From the NCBI GenBank assembly GCA_026388735.1, contig JAPLJG010000048.1, positions 1-64,000 of the forward strand: a stretch of 64,000 nucleotides of DNA, written 5' to 3'. The notes under the pieces were generated by a model. It searched no databases. It saw only the letters and a list, made by a program, of their open reading frames with translations, and was not told the origin of the DNA. This DNA is from Deltaproteobacteria bacterium (GTDB lineage: Bacteria; Desulfobacterota; Desulfobulbia; Desulfobulbales; Desulfurivibrionaceae). The position numbers and the translations under genes were made by a program. This document shows positions 1 through 9,823 of the stretch, one piece after another. Each line of letters opens with the position of its first letter. The first letter of the stretch is position 1.

Positions 1-70
1 TAAGGCTTGTCGGCCCAGCGGCAATCATTGATTACCGCCCCATCTGAGGCTGAGTAAAGACAAATGACCT

Positions 71-98
71 CCTGCGGGCGGGATCTCCCGCCCGCAGG
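71..98. repeat. Near-perfect GC-rich palindrome (CCTGCGGGCGGGATCTCCCGCCCGCAGG) upstream of merR-like gene
   Basis: 12-13 bp complementary arms read directly from the sequence; no T-tract follows. Confidence 0.7.
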
Positions 99-121
99 AA
101 GCTCACACCGGAGTAGAGACA

Positions 122-475
122 ATGATATCTGACAACAAGGCAATCTTCACCATAGGAACCGCAGCGAAAATGCTGGAAGTGCATCCGCGGACCCTGAGGA
201 TATACGAAAAGGAAAACCTGATCACGCCTCTACGGAACGGGCAGTGGCGCTACTACACCATGGATGACATCAAGTGGATTCAGTGCCTGCGGGATATGAT
301 CCATGAGCATGGCATCAGCATCGCAGCCATCAAAAAGCTGTTGCAGTACACCCCCTGCTGGAATATTGCCGACTGTCCCTTTGAGAAGAGAAAACAGTGC
401 ACGGCCTTTATGTCCAGCGGGCTTGTTCCCAGAAAGATCAGCGTGGAGCAGAGATCAGGAGATGTTGCCGCCTGA
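122..475 (+). CDS. MerR-family transcriptional regulator
   Basis: N-terminal HTH 'FTIGTAAKMLEVHPRTLRIYEKENLITPLRNGQWRYYTMDDI' typical of MerR/HspR; Cys-containing C-terminus. Confidence 0.9.
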   Translation: MISDNKAIFTIGTAAKMLEVHPRTLRIYEKENLITPLRNGQWRYYTMDDIKWIQCLRDMIHEHGISIAAIKKLLQYTPCWNIADCPFEKRKQCTAFMSSGLVPRKISVEQRSGDVAA

Positions 476-513
476 GCAAGGGAAACGGCTATTTTTTTAC
501 AAGGAGAACGACA

Positions 514-750
514 ATGACAACCATCACGCAGTTTTTAGATAAAATTAATATTGGTTCCGTGGGTGTGAGCGAAGCAACGGGCAGTGTTACGACTAGGGTT
601 TCTTTTCAGCAGGTCAGCGAGGCCTTGTGGGGAGTTGCGACCTTTGCGCTCTTTCTATTGCTGGGGCCGTTTTCCGTCATTGCCGCGATATGCAGCGTGA
701 TCTCCTTGGCAAAGCAGGGGAATGGGGCTGAGCCGGAGGCGATGTTCTGA
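514..750 (+). CDS. Small membrane protein, unknown function
   Basis: ATG at 514 preceded by AAGGAG; one or two hydrophobic segments (ALWGVATFALFLLLGPFSVIAAICSVISLA). Confidence 0.6.
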   Translation: MTTITQFLDKINIGSVGVSEATGSVTTRVSFQQVSEALWGVATFALFLLLGPFSVIAAICSVISLAKQGNGAEPEAMF

Positions 751-896
751 GGTGGAGTTTCACGGAGTGCGTGGGCTGGAGTTCAGTCCCGGAAGCAAAG
801 GGGAGATGCAGGCGGTGATTTCTGTGATCAGGAGTGAGCGACCAGTGGAGGGAAGATAGACTGGTGATTGACCCTTGGTTGCAGGGGATGGCATAA

Positions 897-936
897 GGCA
901 AAAAAAAGCTGCTCAATTGAGCAGCTTTTTTTTGCC
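897..936. terminator. Bidirectional intrinsic terminator
   Basis: 40-bp perfect palindrome GGCAAAAAAAAGCTGCTCAATTGAGCAGCTTTTTTTTGCC. Confidence 0.9.
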
Positions 937-951
937 TATAAAACAGGAAAC

Positions 952-1254
952 TTACTTGTGGCAGTCAGGACATTTGGTCGGGCCGGCATTCTTGGCTTTG
1001 TGGCAGCCCTGGCAGAGAGCGTGGCCTTTCTTCATGTCCCACTTCTTGTCAGCCGGGAAGTCAGCGCTCTTGTGGCAGACATCGCATTCATTCTTGGCCT
1101 GATGCTTGGCATGGGGGAATACAGCGGGTTTCTTGGCTGCATCGGTCTTCAGGGTGATGTCGGCCGGACCCTTGTCTGCTGCGAGAACGTTGCTGGCAAC
1201 AGCAAAACCGAACACCAGTGCGAAGGCTGCGGAACAGATAATGGTTTTCTTCAT
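952..1254 (-). CDS. Triheme periplasmic cytochrome c7/c3-family protein
   Basis: Signal peptide and three CxxCH motifs (CDVCH, CQGCH, CPDCH) with additional His ligands. Confidence 0.92.
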   Translation of the reverse strand: MKKTIICSAAFALVFGFAVASNVLAADKGPADITLKTDAAKKPAVFPHAKHQAKNECDVCHKSADFPADKKWDMKKGHALCQGCHKAKNAGPTKCPDCHK

Positions 1255-1410
1255 TGTTCTTCTCCCTTAATACAGTTGGTTTATAAAATTGGGTTTATGA
1301 ATCCCCATTCACTTACAAATGTTATTTTATAAACCCACTTGCCAAGCCTTGTCAAGCAGGAAGAATATTTAGCTTCAGTCGAGTTCGTTGCTTGTGGCTG
1401 ACAGATCAGA

Positions 1411-2259
1411 TCAGCTTCCGCCGCCGTAACTGTGCAGGCCGGAAAGCAGGAAATTGACGCCATAGTACGTGAAGATTACTGAAAGGAAGCCGAGTACCGC
1501 CAGCCAGGCGATGCGCCGCCCGCCCCAGCCTCTGGTGAATCTGGCATGGAGGGTTGCGGCATAGACAAACCAGGTGATCAGCGACCAGGTTTCCTTTGGG
1601 TCCCAGCTCCAGTAGGTGCCCCAGGCGGAGTTGGCCCATACCGCCCCGGTGATGATGCCGGCGGTGAGCCAGAGAAAACCGAAAACCAGGGTCTTGTGGA
1701 TGATGTCGTCGATCACCTTGAGCTCGGGCAGGGAGGCCAGAAGGGAGCCTGGGGCCTCGTTCGCCTTCCGGTCCTTGATCAGATACATGATGCCCATGCC
1801 GCTTGCCACCGCAAAGGCTGCATAGCCGACAAAGCAGGTGATAACATGGGCGATGAGCCAGTTGCTTTGCAGGGCCGGGATCAGCGGCTTGATTTCTTTG
1901 CCGAACTGAGGGGAAAGCGAGGCATAGGCCATGCTCAGGCAGGCAAAGGGCATGGAGAAGGCGCCCAGAATTCTGTTCTTGTATTTCCACTCAAGGCCGA
2001 GATAGAAGATGGCAATGGCCCAGGCGAAGAACACCAGGGATTCGTACATGTTGGAAAGGGGCGCGTAGCCGATGCCTGCCTGATACGATTCTTGCCAGCG
2101 CAGGGCGATGCCCGCAGTGTTGATCAAAAACGCGCAGGCAGTGATCACTGTGGCGATGAGGCCGAGCTTTTTTGCCCGAAAAACAAAGATGGCGATGTAG
2201 AGCATCGCAGAAAGAAGATAGGCAAGTGTTGTTATGCCCAATAGTTGTGAACTGTTCAT
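1411..2259 (-). CDS. ccsB: Cytochrome c biogenesis protein CcsB/CcsA-type (ResC)
   Basis: Polytopic protein with WGxYWSWDPKETWSLITW motif. Confidence 0.92.
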   Translation of the reverse strand: MNSSQLLGITTLAYLLSAMLYIAIFVFRAKKLGLIATVITACAFLINTAGIALRWQESYQAGIGYAPLSNMYESLVFFAWAIAIFYLGLEWKYKNRILGAFSMPFACLSMAYASLSPQFGKEIKPLIPALQSNWLIAHVITCFVGYAAFAVASGMGIMYLIKDRKANEAPGSLLASLPELKVIDDIIHKTLVFGFLWLTAGIITGAVWANSAWGTYWSWDPKETWSLITWFVYAATLHARFTRGWGGRRIAWLAVLGFLSVIFTYYGVNFLLSGLHSYGGGS

Positions 2260-2268
2260 GGCAGATCC

Positions 2269-3624
2269 TTAAGCGTTTTGAAGCGTGGAGTCGTGTGTGA
2301 AACACTCGACCAGGGCGGCAAATTCTTTTTCAAAGGCGATCTTGTTTTTGCTGCTGGCGCCGCAAACCAGTATCCGGCAACGGTCTGCAGCTTCTTCCCG
2401 GACAATATAGACCCAAACCCTCCGGTGTGAAAGAAAGAAAGCGACGTAGAGGCCTATCAGCATGAGAGCACACCCGGCATAGACGGTCCAGACGCCGGGA
2501 TCCTTTGCCACCTGAAGGCCGGTGGCGTACACCTGGCTTGCCTCAAATTCATAGGTTGCTGCCGGGCTGGAGATGGTTTGGGTTGCGTTGTTGGCCATCC
2601 AGAAGATGCTGGGGTCGCCCTGACCATCGGAAAACCACACCTTCAGCCGGTTGACATCTCCCATGCGGCTCCGTACTTCCTGGTTGATAACCCCGAAGTC
2701 AATGCCTCCTTCAGGCCAGCTGATTTTCTGGCCAAAGGGGATCTGGAAGGACTGGCTGACCTTGGTGGCCTTGTTGGTGATGACCACGTTGAAGCCCTGC
2801 ATGGGCTCGTAGCTGGATTGGTAGAAGGTGATCCCCTTGTAGTCCAGGGGATCGTTGACTATGATGGAGCGTTTGTCAATGATGGTTTTTCCGTTTTCCA
2901 GCACAGAAAGATTGGAGCGGAATTCTTTGGGTGTTGTTCCGTCCGCATAGAATGAAACTTTGAAATCGTTGCATTGTACGGTAAAGCCAAGGGGGATGGG
3001 TTTTTCGGTGCCGGTTTCGTAGACGGTGTCGGTGGCACTCCCTTCCGGGATCATGACGCCTGCCTTGAATCCGAGCAAGGAGCCGATGATGGCTCCGGCG
3101 AAAATGATGAGGATGCTCAGGTGAACCGCATAGACACCCAAGCGGCTCCAGGCAAGCTTTTGGGAGAAGAGGAGGGATCCGGTCGGTTTAGTCTCCCCCT
3201 CTGCTTTCCAGCCGTTTTTTGCAAGCAAGCCGGTGGCGATTTCCGCAAGGGCGGCGGCATCCCCACGGGCATAAAATTCTTGGCGATGGGGCATTTTTTC
3301 AAGCCGTTCAGGGTCGGTGTCCAGGTTGTTCATCACCACCATTTTCCAGACGTTGGGCAGACGGTCGATGGTGCAGACGATGAGATTAACGCTGAACAGG
3401 AGCAGCAGGCTGATAAACCACCAGGAGTTGTACATGTTCGGCACATCGAGCATCTGGAAGAGCTGCGCGGTGCGTTGGCCAAAGGCCTCGACGTAAAATT
3501 CCGGCGGGTTTTTTTGGGGAATCAGGGTCCCGATGATGGAGGTTGTGGCCAAGATCAGCAGGGAAAAAAGAGCAAGCCTGACGGATGCGAAAAAGCGCCA
3601 CACCATGTTTTCTGTTTTTTTCAT
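2269..3624 (-). CDS. resB: ResB-family cytochrome c biogenesis protein
   Basis: ResB-like sequence adjacent to ccsB; likely start MKKTENMVWRFFASVRLALFSLL at 3624. Confidence 0.88.
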   Translation of the reverse strand: MKKTENMVWRFFASVRLALFSLLILATTSIIGTLIPQKNPPEFYVEAFGQRTAQLFQMLDVPNMYNSWWFISLLLLFSVNLIVCTIDRLPNVWKMVVMNNLDTDPERLEKMPHRQEFYARGDAAALAEIATGLLAKNGWKAEGETKPTGSLLFSQKLAWSRLGVYAVHLSILIIFAGAIIGSLLGFKAGVMIPEGSATDTVYETGTEKPIPLGFTVQCNDFKVSFYADGTTPKEFRSNLSVLENGKTIIDKRSIIVNDPLDYKGITFYQSSYEPMQGFNVVITNKATKVSQSFQIPFGQKISWPEGGIDFGVINQEVRSRMGDVNRLKVWFSDGQGDPSIFWMANNATQTISSPAATYEFEASQVYATGLQVAKDPGVWTVYAGCALMLIGLYVAFFLSHRRVWVYIVREEAADRCRILVCGASSKNKIAFEKEFAALVECFTHDSTLQNA

Positions 3625-3946
3625 ATGCGCCTTGTGAATGAGGTGGTTTTTGAGGTAATGGATGGGAAAAAGACAGAAAGTTCTGCCTTGGTTGCAATGT
3701 AACTGCGTTGGGTAATTGTCTGTAATCTCTACCCGTGTTTGCCTTGGGCTGTCAATAAAAAAACTCCCCATAAAGCGGGTGTTTCAGCTTGCAAGCGGGT
3801 CTTGGTTGTGTGTCGCGTCAGTTGATGGAGGCGGGACGAGTGGCCTTTGACCTGTTGTAACAAGACACCGCTCCCTCGGGTTTGTTCCGGCCTTTTTCGC
3901 TGAGCCGCGTTTTTCGTGGGACGGATAAAAAAAAAGAATAAAATAC

Positions 3947-3975
3947 TTGTCAAGTACAGGGAGAAGGTGTATACA
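3947..3975 (+). promoter_or_regulatory. Putative sigma70 promoter upstream of rpmB
   Basis: TTGTCA (3947-3952), 17-nt spacer, TATACA (3970-3975). Confidence 0.6.
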
Positions 3976-4076
3976 TTTTCCTCTTTGAAAAGGGACTCGG
4001 CCGTGAAGAAATCAGGCTGTCTCGGTATAATGATTTCAAAATGCCCGCTGGCGCGGTTCGTTAAAGGAGTTTTGTC

Positions 4077-4271
4077 ATGTCAAAAAAATGTGCAATTTGT
4101 GGAAAAGGCCCGACCACCGGCAACAATGTAAGTCATGCCAACAATAAGAACAGAAGGCGTTGGCTGCCGAATCTGCAGCGTGTGAGAATGGCCACCTCCG
4201 GTGGTAATGGCATGCATGTTCGCGTGTGTACCCGTTGCATCCGTTCCGGATCCGTGCTCAAACCTGCCTGA
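4077..4271 (+). CDS. rpmB: 50S ribosomal protein L28
   Basis: [34 protein letters not shown]. Confidence 0.97.
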   Translation: MSKKCAICGKGPTTGNNVSHANNKNRRRWLPNLQRVRMATSGGNGMHVRVCTRCIRSGSVLKPA

Positions 4272-4295
4272 GCATTAGCCAAAATCGATTGTCGC

Positions 4296-4333
4296 AGCCC
4301 CATCTTCTTTTTGAGGAGATGGGGCTTTTTTTT
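4296..4333 (+). terminator. Intrinsic terminator after rpmB
   Basis: AGCCCCATCT...AGATGGGGCT stem followed by T-tract. Confidence 0.85.
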
Positions 4334-4396
4334 GTTTGCGCCGCCAGGAGCAGTAATTGTCTTCGGACGATTTCTCTCCGGCTTTCCTCGCGTGAC

Positions 4397-6553
4397 TCAG
4401 GTTCTCCTGGCCTCCAAAACGCCATCAAGTTGCTGCACATGTTGCAGCAGGCGCAAAAGATGTTCTCGGCTGTTTATCTCAACAACGATAGAGATCTTGG
4501 CGATTCCGCCGCTTGAGGTTGTGGCGTCAAGGCTGAGGATGTTGGCGTCGTCATGACTGATCGCGTTGCTGAGCGTGGCCAGCAATCCTTTTTGGTCGCG
4601 GGCGATAACCTGGATCTGGGCTCGGTGGGTGGACTTGATGTTTTCGGCCCAGCTGACGGCGATCAGGCGCTCTTGGTCTGAGGCTTTCAGGTTGGGGCAA
4701 GATGCTTTGTGTACGGAAATTCCCCGGCCTGAGGTGATGAAGCCCCTGATCTCGTCTCCTGGTACCGGCATGCAACAGTGACTGATCTTGGTGAGGACAT
4801 TATCCGCGCCGCTCACCAGGATAATGTTGCCTCTGTCCGGCTTCCTCCCTCCCTTGGACGGGGCTGCCGTCTGAACAATGTCCTCCGGCAGGGTATCCCT
4901 GATTTCCTGGGGCTGCAACTCCTTGATAATGGCTTGAACCATCATTTTGCCTGAGCCGACCCTGCGCATCAGGTCGTCAAGGGAGTTGCAGGCAATGGTC
5001 TTGAGGAGCTCCTTGAGATGGCCTGTTTTGATTAATTTTTTCAGGCTGAGATTGTTCCGTTTCAGCTCACGCTCGCAGATTTCCCTGCCGACTTGGAGGG
5101 TTTTTTCCCGTTCTTCCTGGCTCAGCCACTGTCGAATCCTGCTTTTGGCCCGGGCGGTTTTGACCAGGCCGAGCCAGGAGCGGTTTGGCCTTTGTTTGGG
5201 CGAGGTGATGATTTCCACCAGGTCGCCGTTGTTGAGCTTGGTTTTGAGCTGGGTGATGACTCCGTTGATCTTGGCTCCGGTGCAGCGATTGCCCACCTCG
5301 GTGTGGATGCTGTAGGCAAAGTCAATGGGGGTGCTGCCCTTGGGAAACTCCTTTACCTCGCCGGTGGGGGTCAGGACGAAGATTTCCTCCTCGTAGAGCT
5401 CTCCTTTAACCGCATCAAGAAATTCCCTGGGGTCTTCCAGCTCCTGGAGGGTCTGCACCAGCTGCTTGAGCCATTTGAAAAGCTTGGCGTCCTTGGTGGT
5501 GATGGCCTTGCCTTCTTTGTAAGCCCAGTGGGCGGCAATGCCTTCCTTGGCGATCTGGTCCATCTCCTCGGTGCGGATCTGGACCTCCATGAACTCCCCG
5601 CGCAGCCCGATCACCGAGGTGTGCAGCGACTGATACATATTGCCTTTCGGGGTGCTGATGAAATCCTTGAAGCGTCCATCCACCGGTTGCCACAGCGAAT
5701 GGATGATGCCCAAAGCCTCGTAGCACTCCTTGACCGAGGAAACGATGATCCGAAAGGCAACCTTGTCGTAAACCTTCTCGAAGGGGATATTCTGGGCTAC
5801 GAGTTTTTTGTAGATGCTGTAGAGATGTTTGGGGCGCCCCAGCACCCGGAATCGCTTGAGGCCATGCTCGGTCAGTTTTTGGCTGAGCAGCGCCTTGACC
5901 TCATCCACGTAGGTTTCCCGATCCGCAAGAGAGGTGTGGACCTTGGCGGCGAGATCCCGGTATTCTTCGGGGTGGAGATGTGCGAAGGAGAGGTCTTCCA
6001 GCTCGCGCTTGAGCCAGTCTATCCCCAGGCGGCTGGCCAGGGGGGCATAGAGGTCCATGGTTTCCTGGGCGAATTCCAGCTGTTTTTCGCGCTCTACATG
6101 TTCCAGGGATTGCATGTCGTGCAGCCGGTCGGCCAGCTTGACCAGTAAAACCCGGATATCGGAAGACATGGCCAGGAGGAGTTTACGGATATTCTCCGCC
6201 TGGTAGGCGAGGCGGCTGTTGAACTGGACATCGGTGATTTTGGTGGCGCCCTTGACGATGTTGGTGACATCATCGCCAAAGGTCGAGCGGAGGTTTTTTT
6301 CCGTTTCTTTGAGATCGTCGGCTTTCTTGAGCACGCCATGCAGGAGGCCGGCACAGAGGGTGGGAACATCCAGGCGCATGGTCGCCAGGATCTCCGTGAC
6401 CATCAGGGCATGGTACAGGTAGGGGCGTCCGGAAAGGCGATGCTTGCCCGAGTAAAACTCCTCGGCAAAGGCATGGGCCTTGGTGAGCAGGACGAGATCC
6501 TCCTCGGGCATGTAGCCCCTGGCCCGTTCGAGTATGGCTTCTATGGTAACCAT
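4397..6553 (-). CDS. RelA/SpoT bifunctional (p)ppGpp synthetase/hydrolase
   Basis: 718 aa with HD, synthetase, TGS and ACT-like regions (YLYHALMVTEILA; GIAAHWAYKEG; IDFAYSIHTEVGNRC). Confidence 0.95.
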   Translation of the reverse strand: MVTIEAILERARGYMPEEDLVLLTKAHAFAEEFYSGKHRLSGRPYLYHALMVTEILATMRLDVPTLCAGLLHGVLKKADDLKETEKNLRSTFGDDVTNIVKGATKITDVQFNSRLAYQAENIRKLLLAMSSDIRVLLVKLADRLHDMQSLEHVEREKQLEFAQETMDLYAPLASRLGIDWLKRELEDLSFAHLHPEEYRDLAAKVHTSLADRETYVDEVKALLSQKLTEHGLKRFRVLGRPKHLYSIYKKLVAQNIPFEKVYDKVAFRIIVSSVKECYEALGIIHSLWQPVDGRFKDFISTPKGNMYQSLHTSVIGLRGEFMEVQIRTEEMDQIAKEGIAAHWAYKEGKAITTKDAKLFKWLKQLVQTLQELEDPREFLDAVKGELYEEEIFVLTPTGEVKEFPKGSTPIDFAYSIHTEVGNRCTGAKINGVITQLKTKLNNGDLVEIITSPKQRPNRSWLGLVKTARAKSRIRQWLSQEEREKTLQVGREICERELKRNNLSLKKLIKTGHLKELLKTIACNSLDDLMRRVGSGKMMVQAIIKELQPQEIRDTLPEDIVQTAAPSKGGRKPDRGNIILVSGADNVLTKISHCCMPVPGDEIRGFITSGRGISVHKASCPNLKASDQERLIAVSWAENIKSTHRAQIQVIARDQKGLLATLSNAISHDDANILSLDATTSSGGIAKISIVVEINSREHLLRLLQHVQQLDGVLEARRT

Positions 6554-6590
6554 GCGGTTGGCGGCGGTAATGGTCTTTGTTTGGGTCCGC

Positions 6591-8315
6591 TTACTCTGGC
6601 GGAGCCAGGGCGCTGCGGACCAGATTAATGAGTTTTGCCCCGGCTTCGGCCAGGGGCAGGCTCAGGGTAGTGCCGGTGGCCCGATCTCGAATCTCCACCT
6701 CTCCTTTTTCGCTGAAGCTCTTGCCCACCATGACCCGGTAGGGGATGCCGAGCAGGTCCGCGTCCTTGAACTTGCTGCCCGGCCGCTCATCCCGGTCATC
6801 CAGAAGAACCTCAATTCCACTCTTGCCCAGCTGGCCGTACAGTTCGTTGGTTGCGGCGGTGATCGCCTCATCCTTGGGCGAAAGGTTTAAGAGGATGATC
6901 TGGAAGGGTGCGATGGGCAGCGGAAAGATCATGCCGTCCTTGTCGTGGTTCTGCTCGATGGCCGCGGCCACGGTGCGGCTGACCCCGATGCCGTAGCAGC
7001 CCATGATGAAAGGCTGTTCCGCGCCTTGGTTGTCGAGAAAGGTCGCCTTGAGTGCCTCGCTGTATTTGGTCCCCAGCTTGAAAATGTGGCCCACTTCGAT
7101 GCCCCGGGTCAGCTCCAGGCTTCCGCCGCAGGCCGGGCAACGGTCTTCGCTGGTGACCTGGCGCAGGTCGGTGATGGTCTGCACCGTAAAGTCGCGATTG
7201 AGATTGGCATTGAGCAGATGAAAGTTTTTCGCATTGGCCCTGATGGCGAAGTTGTGCATCCGGGTGAGTTCGTTGTCCGCCAGCACGGGGATGGTCAGAC
7301 CGATGGGACCGAGGTAGCCGCTGGGTGTGCCGGTGGTGTCAAAGATCTCTTTGTCATCGGCCAACCGCAGGTTGTCGGTGTTCACCCCCAGGGCATTGGC
7401 CAGTTTCACCGTCTGCACCTCATGGTCGCCACGGAGCAGGACCGCCACCGGCTTGTCTTCGGCCATATAGACCAGGGTCTTGACCAGCTCCTTGGGTGAA
7501 ATCCCTAAGAATTCCGTGACCGCAGCCACCTTTTTCTTGCCCGGGGTTTCGATTTTTTCCAGAGCGAGCAGGGCTGGCGTAGCAGGGGCTGTCGGCGTCT
7601 GGCAGCGGGCTTTTTCCATGTTGGCCGCGTATTCGCATCCCTTGCAGATCACGATGGTGTCTTCGCCGGTGTCGGCCAGAACCATGAACTCGTGGGAGAA
7701 ACTGCCGCCGATGGTGCCGGTGTCGGCTTCCACAGCCCGGAAGGCCAAGCCGCAACGGGCAAAGATCCGGTGGTAGGCCTCGTGCATCTTTTTGTAGGTC
7801 GCGTCGGCCCCATCCTCGGTGGCGTCAAAGCTGTAGCCGTCCTTCATGATGAATTCCCGGCCGCGCATCAGGCCGAAGCGGGGTCTGATTTCATCCCGGA
7901 ACTTGGTCTGGATCTGGTAGAGGTTCAGGGGCAGTTCCTTATAGGAATGGACGTTGAACCGGATCAGGTCGGTGATTACCTCTTCGTGGGTGGGTCCGAG
8001 GCAGCTTTCCCTGGCGTGTCGGTCAGTAAAGCGAAGCAGCTCAGGACCATACTTTTCCCAGCGGCCCGATTCCTTCCAGAGATCCCCTGGCTGGACCATG
8101 GGCAGGAGCAGCTCCTGGGCTCCGGCTCGGTTCATTTCTTCGCGGACAATACGCTCGACCTTGCGGATGGTGGCAAGGCCCAGGGGCAGATAGGAGTAAA
8201 TCCCGGAGGAGAGTTTTCGGATAAATCCGGCGCGCAGCAGCAGTTGATGGCTGGCTACTTCGGCCTCGGAGGGGGTTTCTTTTAGGGTGGGGATGAGGAG
8301 CTGGGAAAAACGCAT
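6591..8315 (-). CDS. proS: Prolyl-tRNA synthetase
   Basis: Class II aaRS with insertion domain; [46 protein letters not shown]. Confidence 0.97.
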   Translation of the reverse strand: MRFSQLLIPTLKETPSEAEVASHQLLLRAGFIRKLSSGIYSYLPLGLATIRKVERIVREEMNRAGAQELLLPMVQPGDLWKESGRWEKYGPELLRFTDRHARESCLGPTHEEVITDLIRFNVHSYKELPLNLYQIQTKFRDEIRPRFGLMRGREFIMKDGYSFDATEDGADATYKKMHEAYHRIFARCGLAFRAVEADTGTIGGSFSHEFMVLADTGEDTIVICKGCEYAANMEKARCQTPTAPATPALLALEKIETPGKKKVAAVTEFLGISPKELVKTLVYMAEDKPVAVLLRGDHEVQTVKLANALGVNTDNLRLADDKEIFDTTGTPSGYLGPIGLTIPVLADNELTRMHNFAIRANAKNFHLLNANLNRDFTVQTITDLRQVTSEDRCPACGGSLELTRGIEVGHIFKLGTKYSEALKATFLDNQGAEQPFIMGCYGIGVSRTVAAAIEQNHDKDGMIFPLPIAPFQIILLNLSPKDEAITAATNELYGQLGKSGIEVLLDDRDERPGSKFKDADLLGIPYRVMVGKSFSEKGEVEIRDRATGTTLSLPLAEAGAKLINLVRSALAPPE

Positions 8316-8333
8316 GGGGCACCTGGTAAACAG

Positions 8334-9452
8334 TTATGGATTATGCGCGGTTTGGCGCGCCTCTTCGATCATGGCGTCGATCTCGGCCAGAAAAACGGCC
8401 AGGAGCTTGTCTTCGGCCACTTTTTTGTAGAGCTGGCCTTTCTTGAAAATAATGCCGACCCCGTGGCCGCCTGCCACCCCGATATCGGCCTCCTTGGCCT
8501 CGCCAGGTCCATTGACCACACAGCCCATGACCGCGATTTTTAGGGGGGTCTCGATGTTCTGGATATGGCGTTCCACTTCTTCGGCCAGAGAGAAGAGGTT
8601 TACCTGGCAACGTCCGCAGGTGGGGCAGGAGATCAGCTCCGGCCCCCGCTCGCGGATGTGCAGGCTCCGGAGCAGTTCATAGCCGACCCGAATCTCTTCC
8701 ACCGGATCCCGGGTCAGGGAGATACGGAAGGTGTCGACGATGCCTTCGTAGAGCAGAATGCCCAGGGCCACGCTGGATTTGACCGTGCCGGCAATGAGGC
8801 CGCCTGCCTCGGTTACCCCGAGATGCAGGGGATAATCGCACTGGCCGGACAAAAGCCGGTAGGCCTCCAAGGTGGTGAGCGCGTCCGAGGATTTGATGGA
8901 GATCTTGATCTGATTAAAATCAAGTTCCTCCAGTAACCGTACATTGCGCAGGGCGCTTTCCACCAAGGCCTCGGGGGTGGGGTGGCCATGTTTTTGCAGG
9001 ATATCCTTTTCCACCGAGCCGGAGTTGACCCCCACCCGGATGGGCACTTGGTGTTGTTTGGCCGCAGCCACAACCCGGGCCAGCTTGTCCGGGCCGCCAA
9101 GATTGCCGGGGTTGATCCGGATACCCTGGGCGCCGTGTTCCATGCTGGCCGTGGCCAGACGCGCGTCAAAATGGATGTCGGCGATGAGGGGGATACTGAT
9201 CTGCTCCCGAATCTGGGTGATAGCCGCGGCCGCTTCCAGGTCCAGCACCGCCACCCGGAGGATCTCACAGCCCGCCTCGGTGAGCCGTCCGATCTGGGCC
9301 ACCGTGGCGTCCACATCTCGGGTGTCGGTATTGGTCATGGATTGAACGGCAATAGGTGCGCCATTGCCCACCGGCACGTTGCCCACCTTGATTTGGCGTG
9401 TTTTTTTACGGATTATCATGGTGCGAGAGTATACACTTTTGCTTTTCTTCAT
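8334..9452 (-). CDS. ispG: 4-hydroxy-3-methylbut-2-en-1-yl diphosphate synthase (IspG/GcpE)
   Basis: RKKTRQIKVGNVPVGNGAPIAVQSMTNTDTRDV; CPTCGRC Fe-S motif. Start codon approximate. Confidence 0.95.
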   Translation of the reverse strand: MKKSKSVYSRTMIIRKKTRQIKVGNVPVGNGAPIAVQSMTNTDTRDVDATVAQIGRLTEAGCEILRVAVLDLEAAAAITQIREQISIPLIADIHFDARLATASMEHGAQGIRINPGNLGGPDKLARVVAAAKQHQVPIRVGVNSGSVEKDILQKHGHPTPEALVESALRNVRLLEELDFNQIKISIKSSDALTTLEAYRLLSGQCDYPLHLGVTEAGGLIAGTVKSSVALGILLYEGIVDTFRISLTRDPVEEIRVGYELLRSLHIRERGPELISCPTCGRCQVNLFSLAEEVERHIQNIETPLKIAVMGCVVNGPGEAKEADIGVAGGHGVGIIFKKGQLYKKVAEDKLLAVFLAEIDAMIEEARQTAHNP

Positions 9453-9560
9453 GCATCCTTCTTTTTCCTTGATGGTGAGAGGCGGGGGCTGGTGATTCGG
9501 CACTGCGGGCAACTTCTCGCTGATGGTGGAACAGCCGCAATTGCATCGGCGCTTGTCCCA

Positions 9561-9590
9561 ACAAATACTGTCGCCTAGGACAGTATTTGT
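9561..9590. repeat. Perfect inverted repeat ACAAATACTGTC-GCCTAG-GACAGTATTTGT
   Basis: 12-bp perfect arms, 6-nt spacer, intergenic at the edge of the accessory island. Confidence 0.75.
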
Positions 9591-9823
9591 CCCAGGTGCT
9601 GGTGTATGCTGGAATCAAAACAAGAGTGTTTTCTCAGTATTGACTTCTGCGGCATCCATGGGATAAGTGGAGGAGGCGGCAGTCGAACCTTGCCACGATG
9701 TACTGTAGAAAAAGGGGCAAGCGGTAATGGTCGCGTGTGTTGAAGAAAAATGGATATACGACACAGGGAAACAGCAGAAAGTCAAGCCCCAGGACTGACC
9801 CTCTAAAAATAGTCGGATGAGAA

